A stretch of DNA of 64,000 nucleotides from UBA11606 sp964504305 (GTDB lineage Bacteria > Actinomycetota > Acidimicrobiia > Acidimicrobiales > Aldehydirespiratoraceae), in NCBI GenBank assembly GCA_964504305.1, contig CAZDEB010000008.1:115856-179855 (forward strand). Reading direction: 5' to 3'. Each line of letters begins with the position of its first letter. Within the stretch, counting starts at the first letter, position 1. This document shows positions 26,105 through 33,888 of the stretch, in pieces. Both the position numbers and the translations under genes were made by a program. Below the pieces are notes generated by a model. That model ran no database searches and had not been told where the DNA came from. It saw only the letters and a program-made list of their open reading frames with translations.

Positions 26105-26395
26105 ATGCGAATGATGATGCGAGCCAAGATCCCGGTCGAAGCCGGAAACGCGGGACTAGCGGACGGCTCGTTGCCGGCCGCGCTCCAAGAGGTAATTGCC
26201 CTCGTAAACCCCGAGGCGACCTACATCGGAACCGAAGACGGCGAGCGACGGGTGATGATCTTCTTCGACATGGCGGACTCGTCCGATATCCCGCCGATCA
26301 CCGAACCGTTCTTCCAGAAAGTGAACGCCTCGGTAGACCTCCTACCAGTAATGAATCTCGAAGATTTACAGGCCGGCATCGCCAAGCTGGGCTGA
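26105..26395 (+). CDS. Small conserved-looking protein, probable dimeric alpha/beta-barrel
   Basis: The 96-residue protein begins MRMMMRAKIPVEAGN and contains ATYIGTEDGERRVMIFFDMADSSDIPPITEPFF then DLLPVMNLEDLQAG. The strand-helix-strand pattern with a central IFFDM strand suits a ferredoxin-like small dimer, and the sequence resembles a widespread uncharacterised family (DUF3303-like). GAGG precedes ATG 26105. An AT-rich segment and a perfect palindrome upstream suggest tight regulation. Confidence 0.6.
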   Translation: MRMMMRAKIPVEAGNAGLADGSLPAALQEVIALVNPEATYIGTEDGERRVMIFFDMADSSDIPPITEPFFQKVNASVDLLPVMNLEDLQAGIAKLG

Positions 26396-26409
26396 CAGAC
26401 AAGTCCCGA

Positions 26410-26735
26410 TCACCTACGGACCCGCTCGTTGGCGGGGTCATACATCAACCGAAACGACGCCTTAGCGGCGTAACGCTGGCTGGCCACTTCGATCTCGAAG
26501 TGGCCGGTCTTCACAAAATCGGCACTGACCCCGTCGGCGTGTTCGACCTATGCAAACCCCACGGCGCCACCGACGGTGTGGCCTTAGGCCCCGGAGCGGA
26601 GGTTAGTTGATCAGGCTCGAGCAACACCACGTCGTTTCAACCAAGTTTGGTCAGGTGATGAGCGACGCTGGCGCCGATTACCCCACCCCCGATGATGACG
26701 ACCCGGGCTCTGTCCGGCGCAGGTTGCTCAGGCAT
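26410..26735 (-). pseudogene. Remnant of FAD-dependent oxidoreductase/GcvT fusion (dimethylglycine or sarcosine oxidase type)
   Basis: The 5' piece from ATG 26735 encodes an FAD-binding head, VVIIGGGVIGASVAHHL, then stops at TGA where the family has Trp (LTKLG-stop-NDVVLLEPDQLTS). After about 45 codons the sequence jumps in another frame to the family C terminus: VEHADGVSADFVKTGHFEI, then a segment ending YDPANERVRR and a stop. A TAG sits where Tyr is expected just before it. Family members are about 800 residues, so roughly 700 codons are missing. The start overlaps the end of the PPOX gene, so an operon of the two probably existed. Confidence 0.8.
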
Positions 26736-27120
26736 CCACCGTGATAATAATTCCGCGTGGCTCGCCGTGACCTCGCCCGATCAACGTCATGAACTTTGCC
26801 AGCGTCTGAACCATCGTGACCTGCAGTCCGTACTTGGCTTTGATCGCGGCGCGGACCGGTTCGAATTCGTCACCTTCGGCAATCGCCGCCGTGCCCTGCA
26901 CTGACTCGGCCCCCTCCTTGGGCACCCCTCGACTGTTGCTGGCGACCAACTCTACCGATGGCGTGTTTCTCATCCGCTTGAATTTCCATGTGTGGTCGCC
27001 GGTGGTGAAACCAACTCGTCCGTCCCCGAGATCGGCGATCCACACCGGACTCGGTTTGGCCCGACCGTCTTTGGTGTAGGTCGTGAGCCGCACGTACTTC
27101 TCTTCAGCGATCGGATGCAT
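26728..27120 (-). CDS. PPOX-class oxidoreductase, probably F420-dependent
   Basis: The 130-residue split-barrel protein reads EEKYVRLTTYTKDGRAKPSPVWIADLGDGRVGFTTGDHTWKFKRMRNTPSVELV. This fits small actinobacterial F420- or flavin-dependent reductases of the pyridoxamine-oxidase-like fold. An alternative is a heme-handling or binding relative. ATG 27120 is preferred over an upstream frame extension because GGAGG lies directly before it. The 3' end overlaps the start of the oxidase pseudogene by eight bases. Confidence 0.83.
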   Translation of the reverse strand: MHPIAEEKYVRLTTYTKDGRAKPSPVWIADLGDGRVGFTTGDHTWKFKRMRNTPSVELVASNSRGVPKEGAESVQGTAAIAEGDEFEPVRAAIKAKYGLQVTMVQTLAKFMTLIGRGHGEPRGIIITVDA

Positions 27121-27588
27121 GGTTGTCCTCCATCGGGGAAGACAGTCTGTCACACGCCCATGGTCGCCGACGCATAGATGGACTCGCTGGCGCGCGCCGC
27201 TATCTCGTAGACCTCGACCAAGGACGGCTCAGCGAGAGGAGCTTCCGGGCTCGAGGTCGAGATGACAGATCATCTTGTATATGAAACAGAATGACCGTCT
27301 ACGACGTGTACACCGTCGTAATCGATCGAACTGCCCACGCTGTCGTCGGGATCTGCCTGGGGTGCAAATCAGCCGCTCGCACAAGCCGCTAGTGGTGCAT
27401 CGCGGATTTGGTGATCCCGTTGAGGCGACTCAGCCGATGATCTCATCGGCGGTGGGGTCCAGACGAATGGTTCGGGGTCCCCGTCACGACCGCCGATCTC
27501 TTCGCTCAGGATCGCACCTTGAACCCGCAGGCATCCATCTTCCCGCGGAGGATGTGGGCACCACGGCATGCGACATGAGCAGGGGTTT
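27121..27588. other. Gap without a convincing gene
   Basis: I see no recognisable protein in this 468-base stretch. A 33-codon plus-strand frame (27291-27392, beginning MTVYDVYTVVID and containing CLGC) and a longer frame that runs into the tRNA are the only candidates. CTTGTATAT (27274-27282) repeats the core of the GntR-site candidate near 43535. The rest looks like decayed or leader sequence. Confidence 0.5.
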
Positions 27589-27665
27589 TGGTGGGCGATG
27601 GGGGATTCGAACCCTCGACCTCTGCCGTGTGAAGGCAGCGCTCTAACCAACTGAGCTAATCGCCC
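27589..27665 (-). tRNA. tRNA-Val (CAC), CCA encoded
   Basis: The minus strand folds into a full cloverleaf: acceptor GGGCGAT/ATCGCCC, anticodon stem CTGCC/GGCAG with loop TTCACAC (anticodon CAC), and T-loop TTCGAAT. Discriminator A is followed by an encoded CCA (27591-27589). Confidence 0.96.
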
Positions 27666-27713
27666 GCGGCATGGGAGGGTAGCGCCTATCGGCGACGATG
27701 AGTTATAGGCGGG

Positions 27714-28121
27714 CTACTCGTCGGGGCGCAGGGCTCGCTTGAGTTCGACCATGTTGCCGTCGGGGTCCGCAACGTAGAGACCGATCCCCCACCCGGTGGC
27801 TCCCCATATGAGGTTTGGTCCGTCGAGCACTTCGAATCGCCCCGATGCGGCAAGGGCATCGAGATCGCAGTCGTCTACGCGTAGCGAGAAATGGTCGACG
27901 TTGGCGCCGTCGGCGGGCGACCGTAGCAAATCGATGAGGGTGGTGGCGTCGATTCGAAGCGACGGGAACGGCGCGGTCCCGGCCTGCCATTCGGCCTCGC
28001 GTTCGGAGGTCAGGCCAAGGTTGTCTCGGTACCAGTCGATGGACTTTTGCGGGTCGGCGACCTTCAGCACCAAATGATCGAAACCTTGAACGTTTACGGC
28101 GGGGGCGGAGGATTCGGTCAT
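27714..28121 (-). CDS. VOC (glyoxalase/bleomycin-resistance) superfamily protein
   Basis: The 135-residue protein has the VOC pattern: FDHLVLKVADPQKSIDWYRDNLGL in the first half, and DHFSLRVDDCDLDAL then GLYVADPDGNMVELKRA in the second. His and Glu metal-ligand positions (FDHLVL, VDHFSL, MVELK) are present, consistent with a metal-dependent lyase, isomerase or dioxygenase. The substrate is unknown. ATG 28121 is used because the upstream extension overlaps the glycosyltransferase. Confidence 0.88.
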   Translation of the reverse strand: MTESSAPAVNVQGFDHLVLKVADPQKSIDWYRDNLGLTSEREAEWQAGTAPFPSLRIDATTLIDLLRSPADGANVDHFSLRVDDCDLDALAASGRFEVLDGPNLIWGATGWGIGLYVADPDGNMVELKRALRPDE

Positions 28122-28132
28122 CGCCGTCGAAG

Positions 28133-28933
28133 CTAACGCCTTAGAGACCGCGCCGCCCAAGTGACTCGGCGGGCCAAGACATGGAGCCAACCCGACACAC
28201 GCGTCATCAACCCGCCGCTAACAATCGGTACGACGAGTGCCTCGTAGTGATGATCGAACAGTTCCGCATGGCCGAGGGGGTCCTCGGCGCCGTAAAGCGA
28301 ATACACGTAGCCAAGATCGGACTCGCTGTGCACGATCCGGTGGGGGTGATAATGCTGGATCGGGGTGACCGCGTGGGTGTAGGCAATCGGACCGGTTAGA
28401 TGCAGCACCCCTTCGCGCCCGACTCGACCACGTAGAGGCGTGTACTTTTCGATGTTGGCAACGACGGAATCAATGACCGCCCGAAGGTAGGGATGGCCGG
28501 GTTCGGCGATCAGAAAGCACTGTTGGAATTCGCCGCGGGGGTCCGAGATCGACGAACGTATCCCCCACCCTTCATACGATTCGCCCGGCTGATTCGGCCA
28601 GTAAGACAAGAGGTACGAGTCGTCGGACCGCAACACGTCGTCAAGCGGGCGAGTAAACGTGCTCTTGATATCGAGGTAAACGCCGCCGAGGTGAAAGACC
28701 ACGATGTATCGGAACAGATCGGCCCGAGCTGCGCCGTAACGCGGATCGATCGATCGGAACGCTTCGAGCGCCGCCGGTTCGTGCCGAGCGATGAACGCCT
28801 CGATGTCGGCGTCGTCATAGAAGCGATACTGCCATTTCGGGTTTTGTGACTGCAGCGCCGCAATGCTTTCGGCCAACTCGGTCGGCAAGTCACGAGAGCC
28901 AAACGTCTGATGTATGAACCGAGGGACCGCCAC
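28133..28933 (-). CDS. GT32-type glycosyltransferase with DXD motif
   Basis: The 266-residue protein begins VPRFIHQTFGSRDLP and contains the donor-binding segment YGAARADLFRYIVVFHLGGVYLDIKS (about 66-91), where DIK stands as the DXD-like metal site. This matches the OCH1/Gly_transf_sug group, which transfers a sugar from a nucleotide donor to a glycan or lipid. A terminal basic helix (HVLARRVTWAARSLRR) could contact the membrane. GTG 28933 begins one base after the amidase stop, so the two genes form an operon. Confidence 0.85.
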   Translation of the reverse strand: MAVPRFIHQTFGSRDLPTELAESIAALQSQNPKWQYRFYDDADIEAFIARHEPAALEAFRSIDPRYGAARADLFRYIVVFHLGGVYLDIKSTFTRPLDDVLRSDDSYLLSYWPNQPGESYEGWGIRSSISDPRGEFQQCFLIAEPGHPYLRAVIDSVVANIEKYTPLRGRVGREGVLHLTGPIAYTHAVTPIQHYHPHRIVHSESDLGYVYSLYGAEDPLGHAELFDHHYEALVVPIVSGGLMTRVSGWLHVLARRVTWAARSLRR

Positions 28934-28934
28934 G

Positions 28935-30350
28935 TCAAGTCTCGGGAAACGGCGCGACCGGATCGAATCCGAGCAGATCCTCGACCCAAGCGGTGAGTTC
29001 TACAGTGCGTAGATCTTCGAGTTGGCCACCAACAATCTGCAAACCCACCGGCAAACCATCGGCGGTCAACCCGGCGTGGGTACAACCGGCCGGCCTGCGG
29101 GTGACGTTGAACGGGAAAGTGTTGCCAACCCACGCCGGCGTTTCGACTCCGTTTACCGTGCCGCCGCGTCGCGAACGCGGGGTCTGGCCCACCGCTACGG
29201 GACTGAGCAACGCATCAAAACCGGCCATCGTGTCGGCTAGCCGCAGCGAGGCGGCCTGGGCTGCCATCCGAGCTTCTTCCAGCGAGGCGATCGACAACCG
29301 AGGCCGAACCCCGTCCATCATCAGCCTCAACCCTTCGGTGACGTCCTCATAAGCGGGCGTGGCGACCATGTCGGTGTAGACGCCGGCGATCCCGCCGTAG
29401 AACAGCATCAAGAACGGCGAGAGCGTGTCGGCCAGCAACGGTGCGCAACCGACGACTTCTACTCCGGCCGCACGTATCTGATCGACCGCCGCGCTGGTGA
29501 TCGCAAGTACTTCTTCGTCGACGTCTGAACCGTCGACGCTGGCACACCACAGCACACGTTTTGGGGCCCGTGGCTCGTTACATGCAGCCCGAAACGACCC
29601 GACCAGCGAAGGCATCGAACGCAGATCACCGGCCGACGGCCCGGCCACGATGTCGAGGCCGAGCGCAACGTCACGGATTCGGCGGGCCATGGGGCCAACC
29701 GTCGACAAATCTGACGCGCCCATCGGGGCCGGGCCCGACGGCACCACTCCCTGGGTCGGCTTGTAGCCCGACAGCGCGGTGAGCGCCGACGGGATCCGCA
29801 ACGATCCCCCGCCGTCGGATCCGGTGGCCAACGGGACCATTCCCGCGGCGATCGCCGCCGCGCTGCCGCCCGACGAGCCGCCCGGCGAGCGTTGCAGATC
29901 CCACGGGTTGGACGTGATCCCAAACACCGGGTTGTAGGTGTCGCCAACCCATCCGAACTCCGGCGTGTTGGTTTTGCCTATCACGACGCAACCAGCGGCC
30001 CGAAGCCTTGCCACCTCGGTCGAATCGGTTGTGGCGGCCTCGATATTGCGGCGATGCGCGGCCCCTTTGATGCTCGCAAACCCGGCCGCGTCAGCAAGGT
30101 CTTTCACGCCAAGGGGAACGCCGGCGAGCGGACCTACTGGTTCGCCCGCCCCGAGACGACGATCGATTTCGACGGCCTGACCACGCGCCGAGGCTTCGTC
30201 AACCGCCACAAACGCGTTGACCGCAGGATTGAGCCTGGCGATACGGTCAAGCGCGGCCTCGGTCACTGCTTCGGCGGTGAGGGGTCCGGTCCGGATCTGC
30301 TCGGCCAGCGCTTCGACGGTAAGGGAGCGAAAATCAGGGACGGTCGTCAT
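28935..30350 (-). CDS. Amidase signature family hydrolase
   Basis: The 471-residue protein has the Ser-cisSer-Lys triad: Lys in VPLGVKDLAD, and both serines in SPGGSSGGSAAAIAAG followed by ATGSDGGGSLRIPS. Amidase signature enzymes hydrolyse small amides, including GatA-type transamidation. GatA identity is unlikely because gatB and gatC are absent nearby and the protein lacks the usual GatA-like ending. It precedes the glycosyltransferase by one base and diverges from the zinc-ribbon gene. Confidence 0.9.
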   Translation of the reverse strand: MTTVPDFRSLTVEALAEQIRTGPLTAEAVTEAALDRIARLNPAVNAFVAVDEASARGQAVEIDRRLGAGEPVGPLAGVPLGVKDLADAAGFASIKGAAHRRNIEAATTDSTEVARLRAAGCVVIGKTNTPEFGWVGDTYNPVFGITSNPWDLQRSPGGSSGGSAAAIAAGMVPLATGSDGGGSLRIPSALTALSGYKPTQGVVPSGPAPMGASDLSTVGPMARRIRDVALGLDIVAGPSAGDLRSMPSLVGSFRAACNEPRAPKRVLWCASVDGSDVDEEVLAITSAAVDQIRAAGVEVVGCAPLLADTLSPFLMLFYGGIAGVYTDMVATPAYEDVTEGLRLMMDGVRPRLSIASLEEARMAAQAASLRLADTMAGFDALLSPVAVGQTPRSRRGGTVNGVETPAWVGNTFPFNVTRRPAGCTHAGLTADGLPVGLQIVGGQLEDLRTVELTAWVEDLLGFDPVAPFPET

Positions 30351-30386
30351 GTGCCGACCTTAGGTGACGTTGACTACCCTTGGACG

Positions 30387-30707
30387 ATGCCGTTGGTGAG
30401 CTGCCCCCACTGTGACGAGGACGAGAACCTCGACGGCACCAACGTCGATGGGGTCATCACCATCACCTGCGGCGAATGCGGGGCCATGTGGGAACGAGAC
30501 TTCACTCCCAAATGCCCGAAGTGTGGTCGTACCGACGTGAGAGATGCCCTTCAGGCCATCCTCGACAAAAGCCGTGGAACCCAACTTTCGATCCAGTCGA
30601 TGAAGGTGGTGTGGCTTTGCCCGGGGTGCGACGCCGAACGACTGCGCCGCTACCTCGACTCCAACGTGCCGCTCCCACCCGACGTCATGCCGGTCGACCC
30701 TCGCTGA
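30387..30707 (+). CDS. Small zinc-ribbon protein
   Basis: The 106-residue protein has four cysteine pairs: CPHC (6-9), CGEC, CPKC and CPGC. They predict two rubredoxin-like zinc ribbons joined by a short linker. It may be a scaffold or nucleic-acid-binding protein. No enzyme motif is seen. ATG 30387 places the first CxxC at residue 6; the frame is open upstream but overlaps the amidase. Its stop lies one base before the convergent murF stop. Confidence 0.75.
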   Translation: MPLVSCPHCDEDENLDGTNVDGVITITCGECGAMWERDFTPKCPKCGRTDVRDALQAILDKSRGTQLSIQSMKVVWLCPGCDAERLRRYLDSNVPLPPDVMPVDPR

Positions 30708-30708
30708 G

Positions 30709-32049
30709 CTACGGGCAGAGCCGAGCAACCAGCCGTTCGAGCGCGGCCACCCGGGATCCCTTGACGAGCACCGCGTCGCTTTCGATCAGATCACCAACCG
30801 CCTCGAGCGCAGCATCAATCGAATCGGCATGCTGCACACCACCGCCATACTCCGACGCATCGACGGCGATCACATCAATTCCCAGTTCGGCCGCCATTTG
30901 CGCCATCCGCTGATGCTCCGTGATCGACGAATCGCCGAGCTCGGCCATCACGCCCAGGATCGCCACACGCCGGTCGGCCGGTAAGTGCGACAGCGAACGC
31001 AACGCCGCCTCGACCGAAAGCGGGTTGGCGTTGTACGTGTCGTCCAGCACACGAGCGCCCGCCGCGGTTCGCCTAAGCGACATCCGCATCGGCGACAAGA
31101 TCGGTGAACCCAGCGCGGCAGCAACCGTATCGAGGGGAACTTCCAGGGCCAGCGCCGCGGCCGCGGCTGCGAGCGCGTTGTCGATCAGATGAAGGCCGCG
31201 AGCGCCGAGCCGGACCTCGGCCGATCCCTGCGGCGACGACAAACGAAACGACGGCACAAGATCTTCATCGAGGGTGACGTGTTCGGATCTCACCTCGCCA
31301 CGCTCGCCATACAACACGACGCGAGCATCGGTTCGGCCGGCCATGGCCGCAACCAGCGGCACTCGAGAGTTGAGCACCGCCACGCCCCCGTCGGCGGCGG
31401 CCGGCAATGCCTCGACCAACTCGCCCTTACCTGCCGCGACGGCCTCGACGCTGCCGAACTCGCTGGTGTGAGCAACTCCGACCGAAGTCACGACCCCCAC
31501 TGTTGGCTGGGCGATGGAACACAAATCGGCGATATGGCCGATGCCGCGGGCGCCCATCTCGACAATCACCGCCTGGGTGTCCTCGGCTGCGGCCAGCAGC
31601 GTGAGCGGTACACCGATCTCGTTGTTGAACGAACGGGTGTTGGCGTGGGTGGGGCGGTCGGCGCTCAGCACCGCGGCGAGCAGATCTTTGGTGGTCGTCT
31701 TGCCCACCGACCCCGTAATGCCCACCACATCCGCCTCGCCCAAGCGTCGCCGGGCTTCAGCACCGAGCGCTCGCAAGGCCCGTTGCGTTTCGTTCACCCG
31801 CACAACGGCGATTTGCTGATCGGCCAATGCCCGAGATGTCAACGTCGCCACCGCGCCCGCCGCGATAGCCAAAGGAATGAAATCGTGGCCATCGCGCTCG
31901 GCGATCAACGGAACAAACAACGTTCCGCCGTCAGGCCCACTTGGCGGTTCGATCTCTCGCGAATCTTGCGTCACCGTCGAGATCAGCGCGTCGTCGCCAT
32001 CGAACGTGCCGCCCACCACCGCGGCAACTTCGGCAACTGTCCAACGCAT
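30709..32049 (-). CDS. murF: UDP-N-acetylmuramoyl-tripeptide:D-Ala-D-Ala ligase
   Basis: The 446-residue Mur ligase has the ATP-binding loop GITGSVGKTTTKD (about 109-121), the N-terminal MurF region (DSREIEPPSGPDGGTLFVPL) and the DDTYNANPLSVEAAL motif specific to MurF. It adds D-Ala-D-Ala to the UDP-muramoyl tripeptide in the cytoplasm, completing the stem peptide. It is divergent from ddl, which makes its dipeptide substrate, with only 32 bases between the two start codons. Both must be read from one compact intergenic segment. Confidence 0.95.
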   Translation of the reverse strand: MRWTVAEVAAVVGGTFDGDDALISTVTQDSREIEPPSGPDGGTLFVPLIAERDGHDFIPLAIAAGAVATLTSRALADQQIAVVRVNETQRALRALGAEARRRLGEADVVGITGSVGKTTTKDLLAAVLSADRPTHANTRSFNNEIGVPLTLLAAAEDTQAVIVEMGARGIGHIADLCSIAQPTVGVVTSVGVAHTSEFGSVEAVAAGKGELVEALPAAADGGVAVLNSRVPLVAAMAGRTDARVVLYGERGEVRSEHVTLDEDLVPSFRLSSPQGSAEVRLGARGLHLIDNALAAAAAALALEVPLDTVAAALGSPILSPMRMSLRRTAAGARVLDDTYNANPLSVEAALRSLSHLPADRRVAILGVMAELGDSSITEHQRMAQMAAELGIDVIAVDASEYGGGVQHADSIDAALEAVGDLIESDAVLVKGSRVAALERLVARLCP

Positions 32050-32081
32050 GTCGTGAGCATGACACGACTACGGTCACCCTG

Positions 32082-33206
32082 ATGACCTCCCCTACTAATC
32101 CGCCCCGAGATGCGCCATCCCCAATCCGTCTCGTTGTGCTGTTCGGCGGTCGCTCAGCCGAACACGACGTGTCGTGTGTCTCGGCTCGCCACGTCCTCGA
32201 AGCGGCTCGCCAAGACCACTATCAACTCGAGTCGGTTGGCATCACCCGCGACGGAACGTGGGTCAGCGCCAACACGCGCTCCGAACGTCTTAGCGCTACC
32301 GGCGAGCCGGTCGAAATGCTGCCCGCATTAACCGGCACTGGCCCCAGAACCACCCCTGAGACGGACAGGCCGCCAACCACGGTGGTCATGCCGGTTCTGC
32401 ACGGACCGATGGGCGAAGACGGCACTATCCAAGGCCTGCTCGAACTCGCCGACGTGGCCTATGTGGGCGCTGGCGTGCTGGCCTCGGCGCTGTGTATGGA
32501 CAAGGTCGCGTGCAAGGACCACCTAGCCGCTCACGGCGTGCCCCAAGGCCGTTACCGATGGTTGACCGTCGATGCGGGCGGGGCTCGCCGTCCCGACGGA
32601 TCGGTAACAACCGTGGCCGCCGAAGCCGACGCGGCAATCGACGCGCTGGGACTCCCGTTGTTCGTCAAACCCGCCAACATGGGGTCCTCGGTCGGCGTGT
32701 CACGCGCTACCACCGCGGCACAAACCACCGCCGCCATCGAATTAGCGGCGTCCTATGACCGCGAGGTCATCATCGAAGAAGAAATCGTCGGACGGGAAAT
32801 CGAAATCGCGGTTCTCGGCAACGACGACCCAGTCGCCAGTGTGGCCGGAGAGGTTGTGCCCGGTGCCGATTTCTACGACTACGCCGACAAATACGACGAC
32901 GGCGCCGATCTCTTGATCCCCGCGCCGTTGTCCGACGACGAACTAGCCCAGATGCAAAACGTCGCCATCGCCGCCTATCGGGCGTGCAAGGTCGAGGGTC
33001 TTGCCCGCGTCGACTTCTTTTACGAGCCACGCCGCGGTTGGCTGGTCAACGAGATCAACACGATGCCGGGATTCACACCAATATCGATGTATCCCAAAAT
33101 GTGGGCGGCGTCGGGGCTCGCCTATCCCGACCTCATCGACCGGCTGGTCGAACTCGGGCTCCAACGTCACGCCCGCAAAGTCCGACACACCCGCACCGAT
33201 CATTAG
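32082..33206 (+). CDS. ddl: D-alanine--D-alanine ligase
   Basis: The 374-residue ATP-grasp enzyme has the N-terminal VVLFGGRSAEHDVSCVSA motif, HGPMGEDGTIQGLLELADVAYVG, the ATP-grasp lysine segment PLFVKPANMGSSVGVSRA, and the metal-binding end VNEINTMPGFTPISMYPKMW. It joins two D-alanines for peptidoglycan. The upstream frame is open, but ATG 32082 gives the family N terminus. The stop overlaps the tail of the convergent TetR gene by four bases. It is paired with murF head to head. Confidence 0.96.
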   Translation: MTSPTNPPRDAPSPIRLVVLFGGRSAEHDVSCVSARHVLEAARQDHYQLESVGITRDGTWVSANTRSERLSATGEPVEMLPALTGTGPRTTPETDRPPTTVVMPVLHGPMGEDGTIQGLLELADVAYVGAGVLASALCMDKVACKDHLAAHGVPQGRYRWLTVDAGGARRPDGSVTTVAAEADAAIDALGLPLFVKPANMGSSVGVSRATTAAQTTAAIELAASYDREVIIEEEIVGREIEIAVLGNDDPVASVAGEVVPGADFYDYADKYDDGADLLIPAPLSDDELAQMQNVAIAAYRACKVEGLARVDFFYEPRRGWLVNEINTMPGFTPISMYPKMWAASGLAYPDLIDRLVELGLQRHARKVRHTRTDH

Positions 33207-33835
33207 TGAGCGTTGCTGGCCTCGGGTTCCAGGGCGGCCCGCAGGAAACGAATGAGTTCTTGACGGCGAGCCACCGTGCCCCTCAAGTTCGTGGTGAGTC
33301 CCATGGCTCGCTGGACCTCGAGCTCGGTGGCTACCCCGACAACGGTCGAATAGATCGACAGCAAAAGCATCGACGGATCTGATGTTCGGAGCCGACCGGC
33401 CTTCATTTCGCGATCAAGAAAGTCTCGGGCTCGGTCAAACACCGGGGCGACGTGCCCACCGAGGCGATCGGCCGACAACGAGCCAGGCCGCGTGACTTCG
33501 CGAACCAGACCCAGAAGCTCGGGACGGGCCACCGCCAACCGAAAAACCCGCCTCACCAATGCCTCGACCTGATCGAGCCCATCAAGGCCCCGTGACGCCT
33601 CAACGTCAAAAATCTCGACCAAGTCAGCCGCCGCGGCGTCGATAACCGCCTCGAACACTGCCTGCTTGGACGGGAACCAGTACAGGATCGTTTGTTTCCT
33701 GATTCCCAGCCGAGCGGCGAGCGCGTCGAGCGAGGTCGCGGCGTAGCCATCGGTGCCGTAGGCCCCCAGTGCCGCTTGCAGAATTCGCTCTCGCGTCGAC
33801 TTCACCACTGAGGTTGTTGTTATCACTCCGACCAC
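33203..33835 (-). CDS. TetR-family transcriptional regulator
   Basis: The 210-residue protein has the TetR HTH (STRERILQAALGAYGTDGYAATSLDALAARLGIRKQTILYWFPSKQAVFEAVI) and a C-terminal ligand-binding helical domain. The start is uncertain: GTG 33835 is used, but the GTGs at 33808 or 33805 would bring the HTH to the N terminus. It is divergent from the fatty acyl reductase operon. A perfect 16-bp palindrome lies seven bases before its start, so autoregulation and control of that operon are likely. Confidence 0.87.
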   Translation of the reverse strand: MVGVITTTSVVKSTRERILQAALGAYGTDGYAATSLDALAARLGIRKQTILYWFPSKQAVFEAVIDAAAADLVEIFDVEASRGLDGLDQVEALVRRVFRLAVARPELLGLVREVTRPGSLSADRLGGHVAPVFDRARDFLDREMKAGRLRTSDPSMLLLSIYSTVVGVATELEVQRAMGLTTNLRGTVARRQELIRFLRAALEPEASNAH

Positions 33836-33841
33836 CAAGCG

Positions 33842-33857
33842 TCTACCAACTGGTAGA
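33842..33857. promoter_or_regulatory. Palindromic TetR operator candidate
   Basis: TCTACCA and TGGTAGA are perfect inverted copies separated by AC. The site fills the gap between the TetR gene and the FAR/LarA-like/PlsC operon, the classic place for a TetR-family operator. Confidence 0.75.
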
Positions 33858-33888
33858 GACTTTCGGCATGACCTGCTAGAACTGTGGG

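Noticed and set aside
27275..27646. 123-codon frame reading into tRNA-Val
   Set aside because: It overlaps most of the tRNA, and the protein has no recognisable features.
28935..30350. GatA subunit of the amidotransferase
   Set aside because: No gatB or gatC nearby, and the protein pairs with a glycosyltransferase instead.
30054..30386. Upstream extension of the zinc-ribbon gene
   Set aside because: It overlaps the amidase start on the other strand; ATG 30387 gives a compact CxxC protein.
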